DNA from: Sulfotelmatobacter sp963788225
Lineage (GTDB): Bacteria > Acidobacteriota > Terriglobia > Terriglobales > Acidobacteriaceae
Length of the DNA: 64,000 bases
Direction of reading: 5' to 3'
Assembly: GCA_963788225.1 (NCBI GenBank)
Contig: CAWBGI010000003.1
Span: forward strand, 248,001 to 312,000
The position numbers and the translations under genes are program-made. The notes beneath the pieces are model-generated. The model saw nothing but the letters and a program-made list of their open reading frames with translations, searched no databases and was not told the origin of the DNA. This document shows, piece after piece, positions 16,392-26,883 of the stretch. Positions within the stretch are counted from its first letter, which is position 1; each line of letters starts with the position of its first letter.

Positions 16392-17471
16392 TTATCCGGC
16401 CGGTGCGGGCGTGGGCGGTAATGGAGGAGGCGTGCCCGGCGGAACTTGCGGCGCAGGTGGTGCGGGGTAGAGCGCACTGCTCAGCTTCTGATAACGCGCA
16501 GCGAAGAAATATATCGAGTATGCGGGAAAGAAAACGATCACGGGCACGGAGATCAGGGCCGTCACAAAAAGAAATATGGCCAGCAGCACGCATCCCGCCA
16601 CTACCGCGAGCGTGATCGTGCCCACGGTCCAGCCCAGCCCGGCCGCTTTTCCGCCCAGAACAGCGGCGACCGCCACACCCGCCGCTGGAATCAAAATGAT
16701 GAGCACGATGATGAAACCCAAAATGCCAAAGATGATGCCCGCCACGATCGCCAGCACGATCTTCATTCCTACGTAGCCGGCGTAGCTGCCCTTTTCGGCC
16801 TTCATCATCGTCCAAAGCCGGCTCCAGCCTTCCAGCGCCCCAATATTTTCCAGCGCCATTTGGGGCACGACGAAGTCCTTGGTCAGCACGAAAATCACGG
16901 CCATGGCGATAACGAAGGCCAGGACCGCCAAAACCAGCGCGATACCGCACAGCACCAGCGGGGCCACATGCTGCTTGGGATCGCTGAGCCATCCCATTCC
17001 GAAGGCAAAAGCGGCCGGAATTCCTACCAGCACAATCAGCCCGCCGAACATCCCCAGCGCGTAAAGAATCTTCCACAGGAAATAGCGCATTCCCGGACCC
17101 TGCCGAAGGCTCCATCCCTCGCGGATGCGGCATTCCTTGGCCAGCACGCTGTCGAACAAAATGAAGCGCATTACGCTGCTGATGTACATCAGCAGAATGC
17201 CCAGCACGAATGCGGCAAACACCACCACCGCGATCAAACCTGCGATCAGCATGGGATCGATCCCGCTCAAGCCGGGGACCGAAAGATGCTCCGTGCCGGG
17301 GTGCCGCAGGTTGGAGAAATTGTTCGTCTTGCATCCGCTGGAGCTCAGTTCGCCCGCCAGCAGGCCCACCAAGGCCAGCCTGATCCATTGGCCGATGCGA
17401 AAGGGCTGAAAGAGCTGGCGCTTGGTGTGTTCAAAGGCGGGCGAAATCGCGTCCACAGCGGAGAATCGCAA
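16392..17471 (-). CDS. Polytopic membrane protein, DUF4013-like
   Basis: 359 aa with seven or so hydrophobic segments and a Pro-rich C-terminal tail. It opens MRFSAVDAISPAFEHTKRQL if started at the TTG at 17471, preceded by AGAGG at eight bases; the longer reading from 17564 adds 31 poor-quality residues. A WSLRQGPGMRYFLWKILYAL segment and a glycine-rich core follow. Such proteins occur widely in acidobacteria with no known role. Confidence 0.6.
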   Translation of the reverse strand: MRFSAVDAISPAFEHTKRQLFQPFRIGQWIRLALVGLLAGELSSSGCKTNNFSNLRHPGTEHLSVPGLSGIDPMLIAGLIAVVVFAAFVLGILLMYISSVMRFILFDSVLAKECRIREGWSLRQGPGMRYFLWKILYALGMFGGLIVLVGIPAAFAFGMGWLSDPKQHVAPLVLCGIALVLAVLAFVIAMAVIFVLTKDFVVPQMALENIGALEGWSRLWTMMKAEKGSYAGYVGMKIVLAIVAGIIFGILGFIIVLIILIPAAGVAVAAVLGGKAAGLGWTVGTITLAVVAGCVLLAIFLFVTALISVPVIVFFPAYSIYFFAARYQKLSSALYPAPPAPQVPPGTPPPLPPTPAPAG

Positions 17472-17573
17472 GCGTATACCTCTGACGTAGTGGAATGGGG
17501 GCAAGGTACTGCAAATATGCGGGCGGGTCAAATGAATTTTGAAAGCGGGGTGGAGGCGATTCACGATCAGAGC

Positions 17574-18065
17574 TTAGGAATGAGAACGCAGAAGTTTCTC
17601 CATGGTAAACAACGGCGTACCAAATAGATCGTGAAGGCCATCATCCGCGCGCCGGAAGCCAGCGTGTTCATAAAGCCGGATCGCCGAATTGAGAAATGGA
17701 GTGGTGCTGAGAAACAACCGGCCGCAACCTTGCCTCGAAGCCCAAGCTTCTACGCTTAGCAACAGAGCAGTTCCGGCGCCGCATCCACGAGCCGCGGGCA
17801 ACACTGCCATCCCTCGAACATAGACCGACTGGCCTTTTACAACAGCGGCCACGGTGCCCACCACCACGCCCTCGCGCAGCGCCACCCAAGCCGGTCCCTC
17901 GCGCATGCGAACGAGAATCTGCTCTTCGCCCAGAGCGGTCGCGGCAAAACCGCCGTCCGTGTAGAGAGGCCTGAACTCCAGAAAGGATTGATGAAGCACC
18001 GCGGCAATCACGGCCGCATCACCGGGCCCGGCAAGACGAACCTCAAGTTGCGTTGCAGACGGCAT
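17574..18065 (-). CDS. GNAT-family N-acetyltransferase
   Basis: 163 aa. Acetyl-CoA binding motif A is visible as VYVRGMAVLPAARGCGAGTA (R/Q-x-x-G-x-G/A type, about residues 81-100) followed by LFLSTTPFLNSAIRLYEHAG. Substrate unknown. A GC-rich 36-base repeat separates it from trmFO upstream. Confidence 0.8.
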   Translation of the reverse strand: MPSATQLEVRLAGPGDAAVIAAVLHQSFLEFRPLYTDGGFAATALGEEQILVRMREGPAWVALREGVVVGTVAAVVKGQSVYVRGMAVLPAARGCGAGTALLLSVEAWASRQGCGRLFLSTTPFLNSAIRLYEHAGFRRADDGLHDLFGTPLFTMEKLLRSHS

Positions 18066-18076
18066 GACTCAGCGCT

Positions 18077-18112
18077 CTCCGCGGCCGTTCTCCGCGCGCT
18101 CCGCGATTCAAG
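18077..18112 (-). repeat. 36-base gcggag repeat overlapping the trmFO stop
   Basis: On the minus strand it starts cttgaatcgcggag and ends cggccgcggag; 33 of 36 bases match 26804-26839 after purL. Its own tga supplies the stop codon of trmFO. Confidence 0.7.
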
Positions 18113-19535
18113 GTTTACCTGCCGTAAGCGTCAGACCGGCCCGCTCCATCCACAAGTCAAATTGCCGCAATGCCAGCTCACATTGCAACCGGTGCCGCTC
18201 CTTCCGGTCGCGGATATTCTTCTCCAGAGCCGGAAGCAGATCGAAAGTGATGTTCGCCGGCTGAAAGTTCCTCGCGTCCGCATGGGTCACATAATGAGTC
18301 AGCGATCCAAACGCGGAGGCCCGCGGCGGCGCCGCCAGTCCATCGCCGAGCGCCAGCGAGGCCGCGTGCATCCCCGCCATCAATCCGGTTGCAATCGATT
18401 CCACGTAGCCTTCCACGCCACAAATCTGTCCGGCGAACAAAATTCGCAAATGCGCTTTCATCTGCAACGTTTCTCGCAGCAGCGCCGGCGAATTGATGTA
18501 GGTATTGCGGTGAATCTGCCCGTAGCGCAGAAAGCGCGCACTCTCCAGGCCCGGAATCAGCCGCAGCACGCGCGCCTGCTCGCCAAATTTCAAATGATTC
18601 TGGAATCCCACCAGGTTGTAGGAATCTGCCCGCAGATTTTCCTGCCGCAACTGCACCACCGCATAAGGCATTCGCCCGGTGCGCGGATCCTTCAACCCCA
18701 CCGGCTTCATCGGGCCAAAGCGCAGCGTATCGCGCCCGCGCCGGGCGATCTCTTCAATCGGCAGGCAGCTTTCGAAGTAGTTCAACTTCTCCCAATCGCG
18801 CTCCTCCACTGATTGCGCCGCCAAAAGCGCGTCATAGAACCGGTCGTAATCCTCCCGCGTCATCGGACAGTTGATGTAATCCGCCGACCCTTTGTCATAC
18901 CGCGCCGCCAAATACACGCGCGACATGTCAATCGAATCCGACTCCACAATCGGACTGATCGAATCGTAGAAATACAAATGCGGATTTGAGGTGGAGCGAT
19001 TTTGGGTGGCGCAGCGCTTCAGCGGTGCGGTATCCGGCTCGTTCAGTAAATCGGCTTCAGCCGCAGAGGTTTCGGAACTCAGCCGCGCAATCTCTCCCGC
19101 CAGCGCCTCCGAAGTCAACGGCCCAGTAGCGATCACGGTGATCTGTGGCCCCGCGTCTTCTACAGAAGTCACCTCTTCTCGCCGTACAGTAATTCGCGGC
19201 TCCCGCGCAATCGCCTCCGTCACCTTCGCGGCAAATGCAACCCGGTCCACAGCCAGCGCATGCCCCGCCGGAACCGCGCACTCCCGCGCAATCTGCAGCA
19301 GCAGGGACCCTGCCCGCCGCATTTCTTCTTTCAGCAGCCACGGAGCTGTATTCTCGCTATCGGATTTCAGCGAATTCGAGCACACCAGTTCGGCAAAGTC
19401 CGCCGTCTGGTGCGCCGGCGTCGATCGCACCGGCCGCATCTCGAATAACTCAACGTGGACCCCCCGCCGCGCACACTGCCACGCTGCCTCCGACCCCGCC
19501 AGTCCCGCTCCGATAATGCGAACCTGCGCACTCAC
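18108..19535 (-). CDS. trmFO: Folate-dependent tRNA (uracil-54-C5) methyltransferase with an insert
   Basis: 475 aa. FAD- and methylenetetrahydrofolate-dependent enzyme that makes m5U54 in the T-loop. FAD site RIIGAGLAGSEAAWQ at residues 5-19; FELVC-type block FAELVCSNSLKSDS; later YFYDSISPIVESDSID, KGSADYINCPM, FESCLPIEE, FAGQICGVEGYVES. GTG at 19533-19535 overlaps the stop of the upstream GNAT (GTGA). Between ATGPLTSEALAGEIARL and HLYFYD there are about 35 extra residues (about 153-187) from DNA that carries two small palindromes (cggcttcagccg and cgcttcagcg), probably a repeat insertion. Confidence 0.92.
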   Translation of the reverse strand: MSAQVRIIGAGLAGSEAAWQCARRGVHVELFEMRPVRSTPAHQTADFAELVCSNSLKSDSENTAPWLLKEEMRRAGSLLLQIARECAVPAGHALAVDRVAFAAKVTEAIAREPRITVRREEVTSVEDAGPQITVIATGPLTSEALAGEIARLSSETSAAEADLLNEPDTAPLKRCATQNRSTSNPHLYFYDSISPIVESDSIDMSRVYLAARYDKGSADYINCPMTREDYDRFYDALLAAQSVEERDWEKLNYFESCLPIEEIARRGRDTLRFGPMKPVGLKDPRTGRMPYAVVQLRQENLRADSYNLVGFQNHLKFGEQARVLRLIPGLESARFLRYGQIHRNTYINSPALLRETLQMKAHLRILFAGQICGVEGYVESIATGLMAGMHAASLALGDGLAAPPRASAFGSLTHYVTHADARNFQPANITFDLLPALEKNIRDRKERHRLQCELALRQFDLWMERAGLTLTAGKP

Positions 19536-20011
19536 GATGTCTTTTCCGCCAATCTTCGCAGTGCGTCGTCGGTCAACAAAACCGACTGCCACTGATCGCG
19601 GAACTCCGCTCCCAAAGATTTGTAAAGCTTGATCGCGTTTTCATTCCAGTCGAGCACCTCCCAGCGCATGGCGCAGCAGTTTTCCTGCATGGCGAGTCGA
19701 GCCACCGCTCTCAGCAATGCCATCCCGATGCCTTTTCCGCGAAACTGCGGGCGCACAAAGATGTCCTCGAGATACAGCCCCGGTCCAACCCACGTCGAAT
19801 AATAACCAAAGAAGAGAGCGTAACCTGCGGGCTGCCCGCTCCACTCCGCAATGAGGGCACGGAACTTGGGGTTCGCGCCAAAACCATCGCGCAGCAGGTC
19901 GGATTCTTCAATCGTACAAAGATGCAACTCGCGCTCAAACTCCGCCAGTTCGCGGATGAAGTTCCGCAGCAGCGCAACGTCGTGAATGGTCGCAGGGCGA
20001 ATCAGAAGCAT
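19532..20011 (-). CDS. GNAT-family N-acetyltransferase, diamine acetyltransferase-like
   Basis: 159 aa. Motif A is VRPQFRGKGIGMALLRAVAR (about residues 92-111), and WEVLDWNENAIKLYKSLGAE is the typical C-terminal block of the spermidine/diamine acetyltransferase group. Translationally coupled to trmFO by a four-base overlap. The natural substrate remains unknown. Confidence 0.85.
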   Translation of the reverse strand: MLLIRPATIHDVALLRNFIRELAEFERELHLCTIEESDLLRDGFGANPKFRALIAEWSGQPAGYALFFGYYSTWVGPGLYLEDIFVRPQFRGKGIGMALLRAVARLAMQENCCAMRWEVLDWNENAIKLYKSLGAEFRDQWQSVLLTDDALRRLAEKTS

Positions 20012-20027
20012 CAGGAAGAAGAATACA

Positions 20028-20474
20028 TCAGTGCGGAATCAACGTGGATTGGCTGGACACGCACACCCAACTCTCGCGCCGCCGCACCCACATGTCCGTA
20101 AAACGTTCCAGCAGCATGTAAGGTTTGCCGTTCCTCGTACCATTCTCACGATACACACCATTGACCACCGCGACTGCGCCGTATAAGTGCACGGTCATGG
20201 ACTCGCTTGCAATCCGCCCGGGGTGCAGAGCCTCAGACTGCACGCTGGCCAGGTACTCGGCCTTATCCATCATCTTGCCGTCATAGTCCACGTAAATCAA
20301 CTCGGGTCCGAGCAGCAGATCGAGCGCGGGTGCATTTTTCTGCTGCACCGCCTGGTTCCACGCATTCTCCAGCGCCAAAATTCTGCCTTGCTCAGCGGCG
20401 GGCTGCGGGGTGCCTTGTGCGTTCGATCCAGTCGCCCCCAGCAACAACAGAAAAATGGGTAACAGCTTCGACAC
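20028..20474 (-). CDS. Secreted DUF4440/SnoaL-like protein, copy 1
   Basis: 148 aa. A signal peptide (SKLLPIFLLLLGATGSNAQ) precedes an NTF2-like domain: ILALENAWNQAVQQKNAPAL, DLLLGPELIYVDYDGKMMDK, GKPYMLLERFTDMWVRR. GTG at 20474 with AAAGGAAGAG upstream is favoured over ATG at 20525. It is a tandem paralog of the next gene (shared LALENAWxQA, VDYDG, KxEYLA, W-x-CV). Confidence 0.7.
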   Translation of the reverse strand: MSKLLPIFLLLLGATGSNAQGTPQPAAEQGRILALENAWNQAVQQKNAPALDLLLGPELIYVDYDGKMMDKAEYLASVQSEALHPGRIASESMTVHLYGAVAVVNGVYRENGTRNGKPYMLLERFTDMWVRRRESWVCVSSQSTLIPH

Positions 20475-20544
20475 CGCGGCTCTTCCTTTCACTCGCACCG
20501 TCCAGAGGGATGATCGGCGACCCATTGACTGTCCACCATCCACC

Positions 20545-20988
20545 TCAGTGCAGAATCGGTGTGGCCTCGGCCGCAACGCAAATCCAGCGTCCATCTGCCA
20601 GCACCCAGGTATCGATAAACCGCCTGCGCCTCAGGTACGGCTTGCCGTCTTCCACGCCTTTGACCCGGTAGGCTCCGACCACGATGGCGGCCTTGCCAAA
20701 CACTTGTATGTTCATCGACTCGATCACGAATTGCTGCACGTGCGGGATATCCAACTTCACGCGCGCCAGATACTCCGATTTCGTCAAGAGCATGCCGTCG
20801 TAGTCAACAAATACGAGAGAATTGGCGAAGATTGCGTCCAGCGCCTTAATGTCGCCGCGCTCCTGCGCCTGGTCCCAGGCGTTCTCCAAGGCGAGAACGT
20901 TCGAGCGGGCGCTCGCATCGACACTGTTCTGCGCTGCCAACATGCGCGCTGTGCACGCCAGAACTATGACAACCCAGGTTGTTTTCAC
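20545..20988 (-). CDS. Secreted DUF4440/SnoaL-like protein, copy 2
   Basis: 147 aa. Signal peptide ending RMLAAQ, then NVLALENAWDQAQERGDIKA, FANSLVFVDYDGMLLTKSEY and a C-terminal GRWICVAAEATPILH. Same strand as copy 1 with 70 bases between, so a tandem duplication within one operon is likely. The fold often forms a small-molecule pocket; no catalytic residues can be assigned. Confidence 0.75.
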   Translation of the reverse strand: MKTTWVVIVLACTARMLAAQNSVDASARSNVLALENAWDQAQERGDIKALDAIFANSLVFVDYDGMLLTKSEYLARVKLDIPHVQQFVIESMNIQVFGKAAIVVGAYRVKGVEDGKPYLRRRRFIDTWVLADGRWICVAAEATPILH

Positions 20989-21140
20989 AGCGCAGATCCT
21001 CCCTGGTTATATCGGCAGCCCGTCTGGTTTGCTGCAGTTACCAGCGCCGGATGATCGCAGACGCCAAAGCGTGCGCCCGTCGCCCAGAATGTGCCATTCC
21101 TCTATCATGAGAACGGTTACTTAGAATCCTGGAGGATTTG

Positions 21141-21668
21141 ATGGCCCGCATCACCTTGATCACTCCCGAATCTGCGCCCGCCGCGGTGCGCGAGATTTAC
21201 GATACCGTGCTTCGCGGCAAACCCGGCAACGTGCAGCAAGCGCTCGCCCATCGTCCCGAGATGCTTAAGAATTTTCTAAGCTTCTACGCCAGCGTAGGGC
21301 GCTCGCTCGACCGCAAGTTGTTCGAACTCATCTACCTTCGTATCTCGCTGCTCAACCAATGCAACTACTGCACGCAGCACCACGTGGCATCGTCGAAACG
21401 CGTCGGCCTCACGGCCGACGACCGGACCGCACTCAAGTCAGGAAACTATTCGCGCTTCAGCGAGAAGGAGCAGGCAGCGCTCCGGTACGTCGAGAAATTG
21501 ACTCGTACCCCGCGCGAAATTAACGATGCTGATTTCGACGAACTGAAGAAGCATTTCTCCGAGCCCGAAATCGTTGACATCCACATGCTCGCCGGCCTCG
21601 CCAATCTAACCAACCGCGTCACCGACCCGCTAGGATTGGAAGTGGAATTCCCGGAAGAGAAGATCTAA
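21141..21668 (+). CDS. AhpD/carboxymuconolactone decarboxylase-like protein
   Basis: 175 aa. All-helical alkylhydroperoxidase fold with CNYCTQHHVASSKRVGLT, the C-x-x-C...H thiol site of AhpD-type proteins (about residues 72-89). Likely a peroxidase or thiol reductant. ATG at 21141 follows tggaggattt. It stands between two minus-strand genes. Confidence 0.85.
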   Translation: MARITLITPESAPAAVREIYDTVLRGKPGNVQQALAHRPEMLKNFLSFYASVGRSLDRKLFELIYLRISLLNQCNYCTQHHVASSKRVGLTADDRTALKSGNYSRFSEKEQAALRYVEKLTRTPREINDADFDELKKHFSEPEIVDIHMLAGLANLTNRVTDPLGLEVEFPEEKI

Positions 21669-21756
21669 AGAATTGAGTAATTGAGCGATCGGCTCATTGG
21701 GCGATTGGGGTAGACTTTCAATGGCCCAATCGAAAATCGCTCAATGGCTCAATCTC
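21668..21756. repeat. Inverted attgagcgat repeat between convergent genes
   Basis: aattgagtaattgagcgat and cattgggcgattggg are followed by cccaatcg, tcgctcaatgg and ctcaat, so the two halves can pair. It probably ends transcription of both flanking genes. Confidence 0.5.
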
Positions 21757-23760
21757 CTAGAGGATTTCGCGCATGTCTCCAACGCGTCTTGTCACCCGCT
21801 CGCGATCCAGATATTCCAGCAGAGGAATCGCATACTTGCGGGTCACTCCCGTCATCTCCTTGAATCGCGCGACATCGATCTTCGCCGACTTCGCTTTGTG
21901 GGCTGCCATCTGCCGCCGCAACTGTTCCAGCGCGCTGCGATGAAACACCAATTCATCGGAAACCTTGATCAGGATCTTCTCCCGCAGCAGCAGAGTGACG
22001 ATCTTCTGCGCCCGCACCTTGTCCACCTTCAGCCCCGCCATCACTTCCTGTAGCGCCGGAACTTTCAAACCCGACGATGCAAAAGCTTCCTCGATCTGTT
22101 TCTTCGATTCGGCCTCTTCATCCTTCATCGCCACGCCATGCCCCGGCAGCCGAACCAGATCTCCAACCACTTCAAGCTTCTTGTCCCGGACCAGCATTGC
22201 GGCCGCCGTCTCGAATACTTCCGCGAGCGCATCCACTCGCGCGCGCAACTCTTCCTTGCTGATTCCGCCTGCCAGCGGATTCTTCTTTTGAAAGTCCGAC
22301 ACGCTGCTCAGGATGTGCAATTTCAGTTCTTCTAACGCAGGCGAATCCAGCAATAGCTCCGCAGTTCGAGTCACCGTGGCCGTGCGCAGCGCCTGCGCCA
22401 GTCGTGCTTCAATCACGTTTTTCGCCCAGCCAGTCTCGGCGACCAGTCGAGCCATCGAGATTCCCTCACGATGGCGCCGGCTGATCCGCGCCCTCAAGAT
22501 CGCTTCCGCATTGCCACCCGCCAGGGTTTCCAGGAATTTGGTATGCTCCGCCATGCGCGGAATCGGCGCTGCATCCAGCACGATGCCCCCCCCAATCGTC
22601 ACCACCGGCGAAAATTGCCGCAGGATGAACCGGTCTCCGGGAAGGAGCAGCGCCGCTTCCGGCAGCTTCAGCCGCGCGAACGCCTCCTGCCCGGGAAGAA
22701 GTTGAGGATGCCCCACCTTTGCGGTCTTTGCAAAAGCCTGCTCCTTCGGCAGGCTCAGGGCAGGCTCTGAGCTTGCCGAAGGGGTGGGATTCAGTTCCTT
22801 CCCTTGCAGCAGCACGATCTCCGCCACAGTTTCCATGGTGTACGAATGAAAATGCACTCTTGTACGGTCTTTGAGCGGACGCGGCGCCGAAGGCAACAGG
22901 CGCAAGCGCACGTCCACTCGCCGTGTAGTCTCGAACGTTGCCGGAGGCGCTAGCGTCATGCCCCGCGACAAATTTTCTGTGCTGGCGCCCGCCAGGTTGA
23001 GCGCCGTCCTCTGTCCCGCGATTGCAGCCTCTGCCGGTTGTCCATGCACCTGCACGCCACGCACGCGCACCCGCCGCCCCGCCGGAAACACGTCCATCTC
23101 GTCTTCGCGGCGAATCGTCCCGGCCACCAGCGTCCCCGTCACCACCGTTCCGAAGCCCTTCATGGTAAATACGCGGTCGATGGGCAGGCGTGCGATGGCA
23201 TGCGAATCCCTGGGGTGCACCTCAGCCGCTACGGCAACCATTGCTTGCTTCAACTCTTCCAGGCCTGCGCCCGTCAGAGAACTCACGGGAATGATGGATT
23301 TTGTGTTATCCAAACTGGGGCGACCCAGAAATGTCCCGCGCAAAAACTCTTCCACTTCCAGCCGCACCACCTCGATCGTCTCCGCATCCACCGCATCGGA
23401 TTTAGTCAGCACGGTGATGCCGCGCTGCACGCCGAGCAGTTGCAGGATTTCAAAATGCTCCCGCGTCTGCGGCTTGATCGCTTCGTCTGCCGCGATCACC
23501 AGCAGCACCAGATCCATCCCGCCCACGCCCGCAAGCATGTTCCGCACGAAGCGTTCATGCCCGGGGACGTCGACGAAACCAAGTCGTAGCATTTCCCCGC
23601 CAGGCATAGGCAAATCCATGTGCGCGAAGCCCAGGTCGATGGTGATGCCGCGCCGCTTCTCTTCCTCGAGGCGGTCCGCGTCGATCCCGGTCAGGGCCTT
23701 CACCAGCGCCGTCTTGCCGTGGTCGATGTGCCCCGCCGTTCCTACGATGATGGATTTCAT
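21757..23760 (-). CDS. selB: Selenocysteine-specific translation elongation factor
   Basis: 667 aa. Delivers Sec-tRNA to UGA codons at SECIS elements. EF-Tu-like GTPase: GTAGHIDHGKTALVKAL (residues 8-24), GITIDLGFAHM, DVPGHERFVRNML, TKSD. Beta-barrel domains include FTMKGFGTVVTGTL. The C-terminal part is a string of winged helices that bind SECIS RNA (QLRRQMAAHKAKSAKIDVAR, GVTRKYAIPLLEYLDRERVT). Residues about 327-340 (PSASSEPALSLPKE) come from a 40-base palindrome within the barrel-domain region. selA and tRNA-Sec are not in the window. Confidence 0.93.
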   Translation of the reverse strand: MKSIIVGTAGHIDHGKTALVKALTGIDADRLEEEKRRGITIDLGFAHMDLPMPGGEMLRLGFVDVPGHERFVRNMLAGVGGMDLVLLVIAADEAIKPQTREHFEILQLLGVQRGITVLTKSDAVDAETIEVVRLEVEEFLRGTFLGRPSLDNTKSIIPVSSLTGAGLEELKQAMVAVAAEVHPRDSHAIARLPIDRVFTMKGFGTVVTGTLVAGTIRREDEMDVFPAGRRVRVRGVQVHGQPAEAAIAGQRTALNLAGASTENLSRGMTLAPPATFETTRRVDVRLRLLPSAPRPLKDRTRVHFHSYTMETVAEIVLLQGKELNPTPSASSEPALSLPKEQAFAKTAKVGHPQLLPGQEAFARLKLPEAALLLPGDRFILRQFSPVVTIGGGIVLDAAPIPRMAEHTKFLETLAGGNAEAILRARISRRHREGISMARLVAETGWAKNVIEARLAQALRTATVTRTAELLLDSPALEELKLHILSSVSDFQKKNPLAGGISKEELRARVDALAEVFETAAAMLVRDKKLEVVGDLVRLPGHGVAMKDEEAESKKQIEEAFASSGLKVPALQEVMAGLKVDKVRAQKIVTLLLREKILIKVSDELVFHRSALEQLRRQMAAHKAKSAKIDVARFKEMTGVTRKYAIPLLEYLDRERVTRRVGDMREIL
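22743..22782. repeat. 40-base palindrome inside selB
   Basis: ccttcggcaggctcag and ctgagcttgccgaagg form a long hairpin with one mismatch around ggcaggct. It is a known type of dispersed palindrome in bacterial genomes and here is read through in frame. Confidence 0.8.
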
Positions 23761-24405
23761 CTGGCTCGCATCTTACCGGAAAGGAGTTCGTGGCGGCACG
23801 AACGCCTCGTCGTCCCAGCAGCGCATAGCCCCGGACGCATTCGTCCGGGGGACCTAGCTGCTTCGTGTCGCCCGGCCGCGGCAATACGGCGGAGGTCGAG
23901 GTTCGGGGCAGCGCTCGCCGGACGAATGCGTCCGGGGCCACACCATACATTTAATGTTTTCAATAGCTTCTGGATAAGTTCAACGAGTTGCAACGATTTT
24001 CAACAACTTACAGGGAATTCCGCATTAGAAGCGATTTAAGAGCCTCCGAGGCGCCGGATGGCCTTTGGGGTCACCCGAATGCTCGGATGCGCTCAGGAGC
24101 CAAATCTGCGCATTCTAGAGGCATCCTACGCGCAGCCCACCGGGCTATTTACCCGCGAATATTTGGAAGCGATTGCCTGTTTTCAGCAAGTTAGAAATCG
24201 TCATGATGAAAACAAAGGACATCGTTGGAATGAACCCTCGGCCATCTGACGCCGCTCCTGTTTTCAATAGCTTACAGATAAGTCATTGAAAGCGCTGAGT
24301 CAGAGTCGTCGGCTCAGAACTCTTCGGCCAACGGGCCGACGACCGACGCCGTGCTATAAAGTCTCTACCCAGCCGTCCCGCTTAATGCGACAATAGGACT
24401 TCCCC
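23761..24405. other. 645-base intergenic region with REP pair and 25-base direct repeats
   Basis: Contains two opposite-facing palindromes (23829-23850 and 23918-23935) and a pair of imperfect direct repeats (23955-23979, 24259-24283). Nothing between them looks like a gene; the longest ORF (24058-24249) matches nothing I know. Promoter elements for purL probably lie in the last 100 bases, where gctataaagtc and gacaatagg resemble -10 boxes. Confidence 0.6.
23829..23935. repeat. Inverted pair of REP-like palindromes
   Basis: ccccggacg-catt-cgtccgggg at 23829-23850 and ccggacg-aatg-cgtccgg at 23918-23935 are the same element in opposite directions, like a BIME in enterobacteria. The second is followed by ggccacacc. 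Confidence 0.75.
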
Positions 24406-26799
<2,394 letters not shown>

Positions 26800-26803
26800 A
26801 GAG

Positions 26804-26839
26804 CTTGAATCGCGGAGTTCGCGGAGCACGGCCGCGGAG
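26804..26839 (+). repeat. 36-base gcggag repeat after purL
   Basis: cttgaatcgcggagttcgcg through cggccgcggag; 33 of 36 bases match the copy at 18077-18112 on the other strand. Five bases past the purL stop. Confidence 0.7.
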
Positions 26840-26883
26840 TTTGCGGAGCGAACCTGAGCTAACCGCTAAAGGCTAATTGCCAA

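Noticed and set aside
16446..17627. 393-aa plus-strand ORF
   Set aside because: Antisense to the membrane protein; no signal or domain, His/Gln-rich shadow of hydrophobic codons.
21757..23760. SECIS elements or selenoproteins in the window
   Set aside because: SelB is present, but no in-frame TGA with a following hairpin was found in the annotated genes; the frameshifts noted are not TGA read-throughs.
24058..24249. 63-aa ORF before purL
   Set aside because: No ribosome site, no similarity that I recognise, and it lies between direct repeats.
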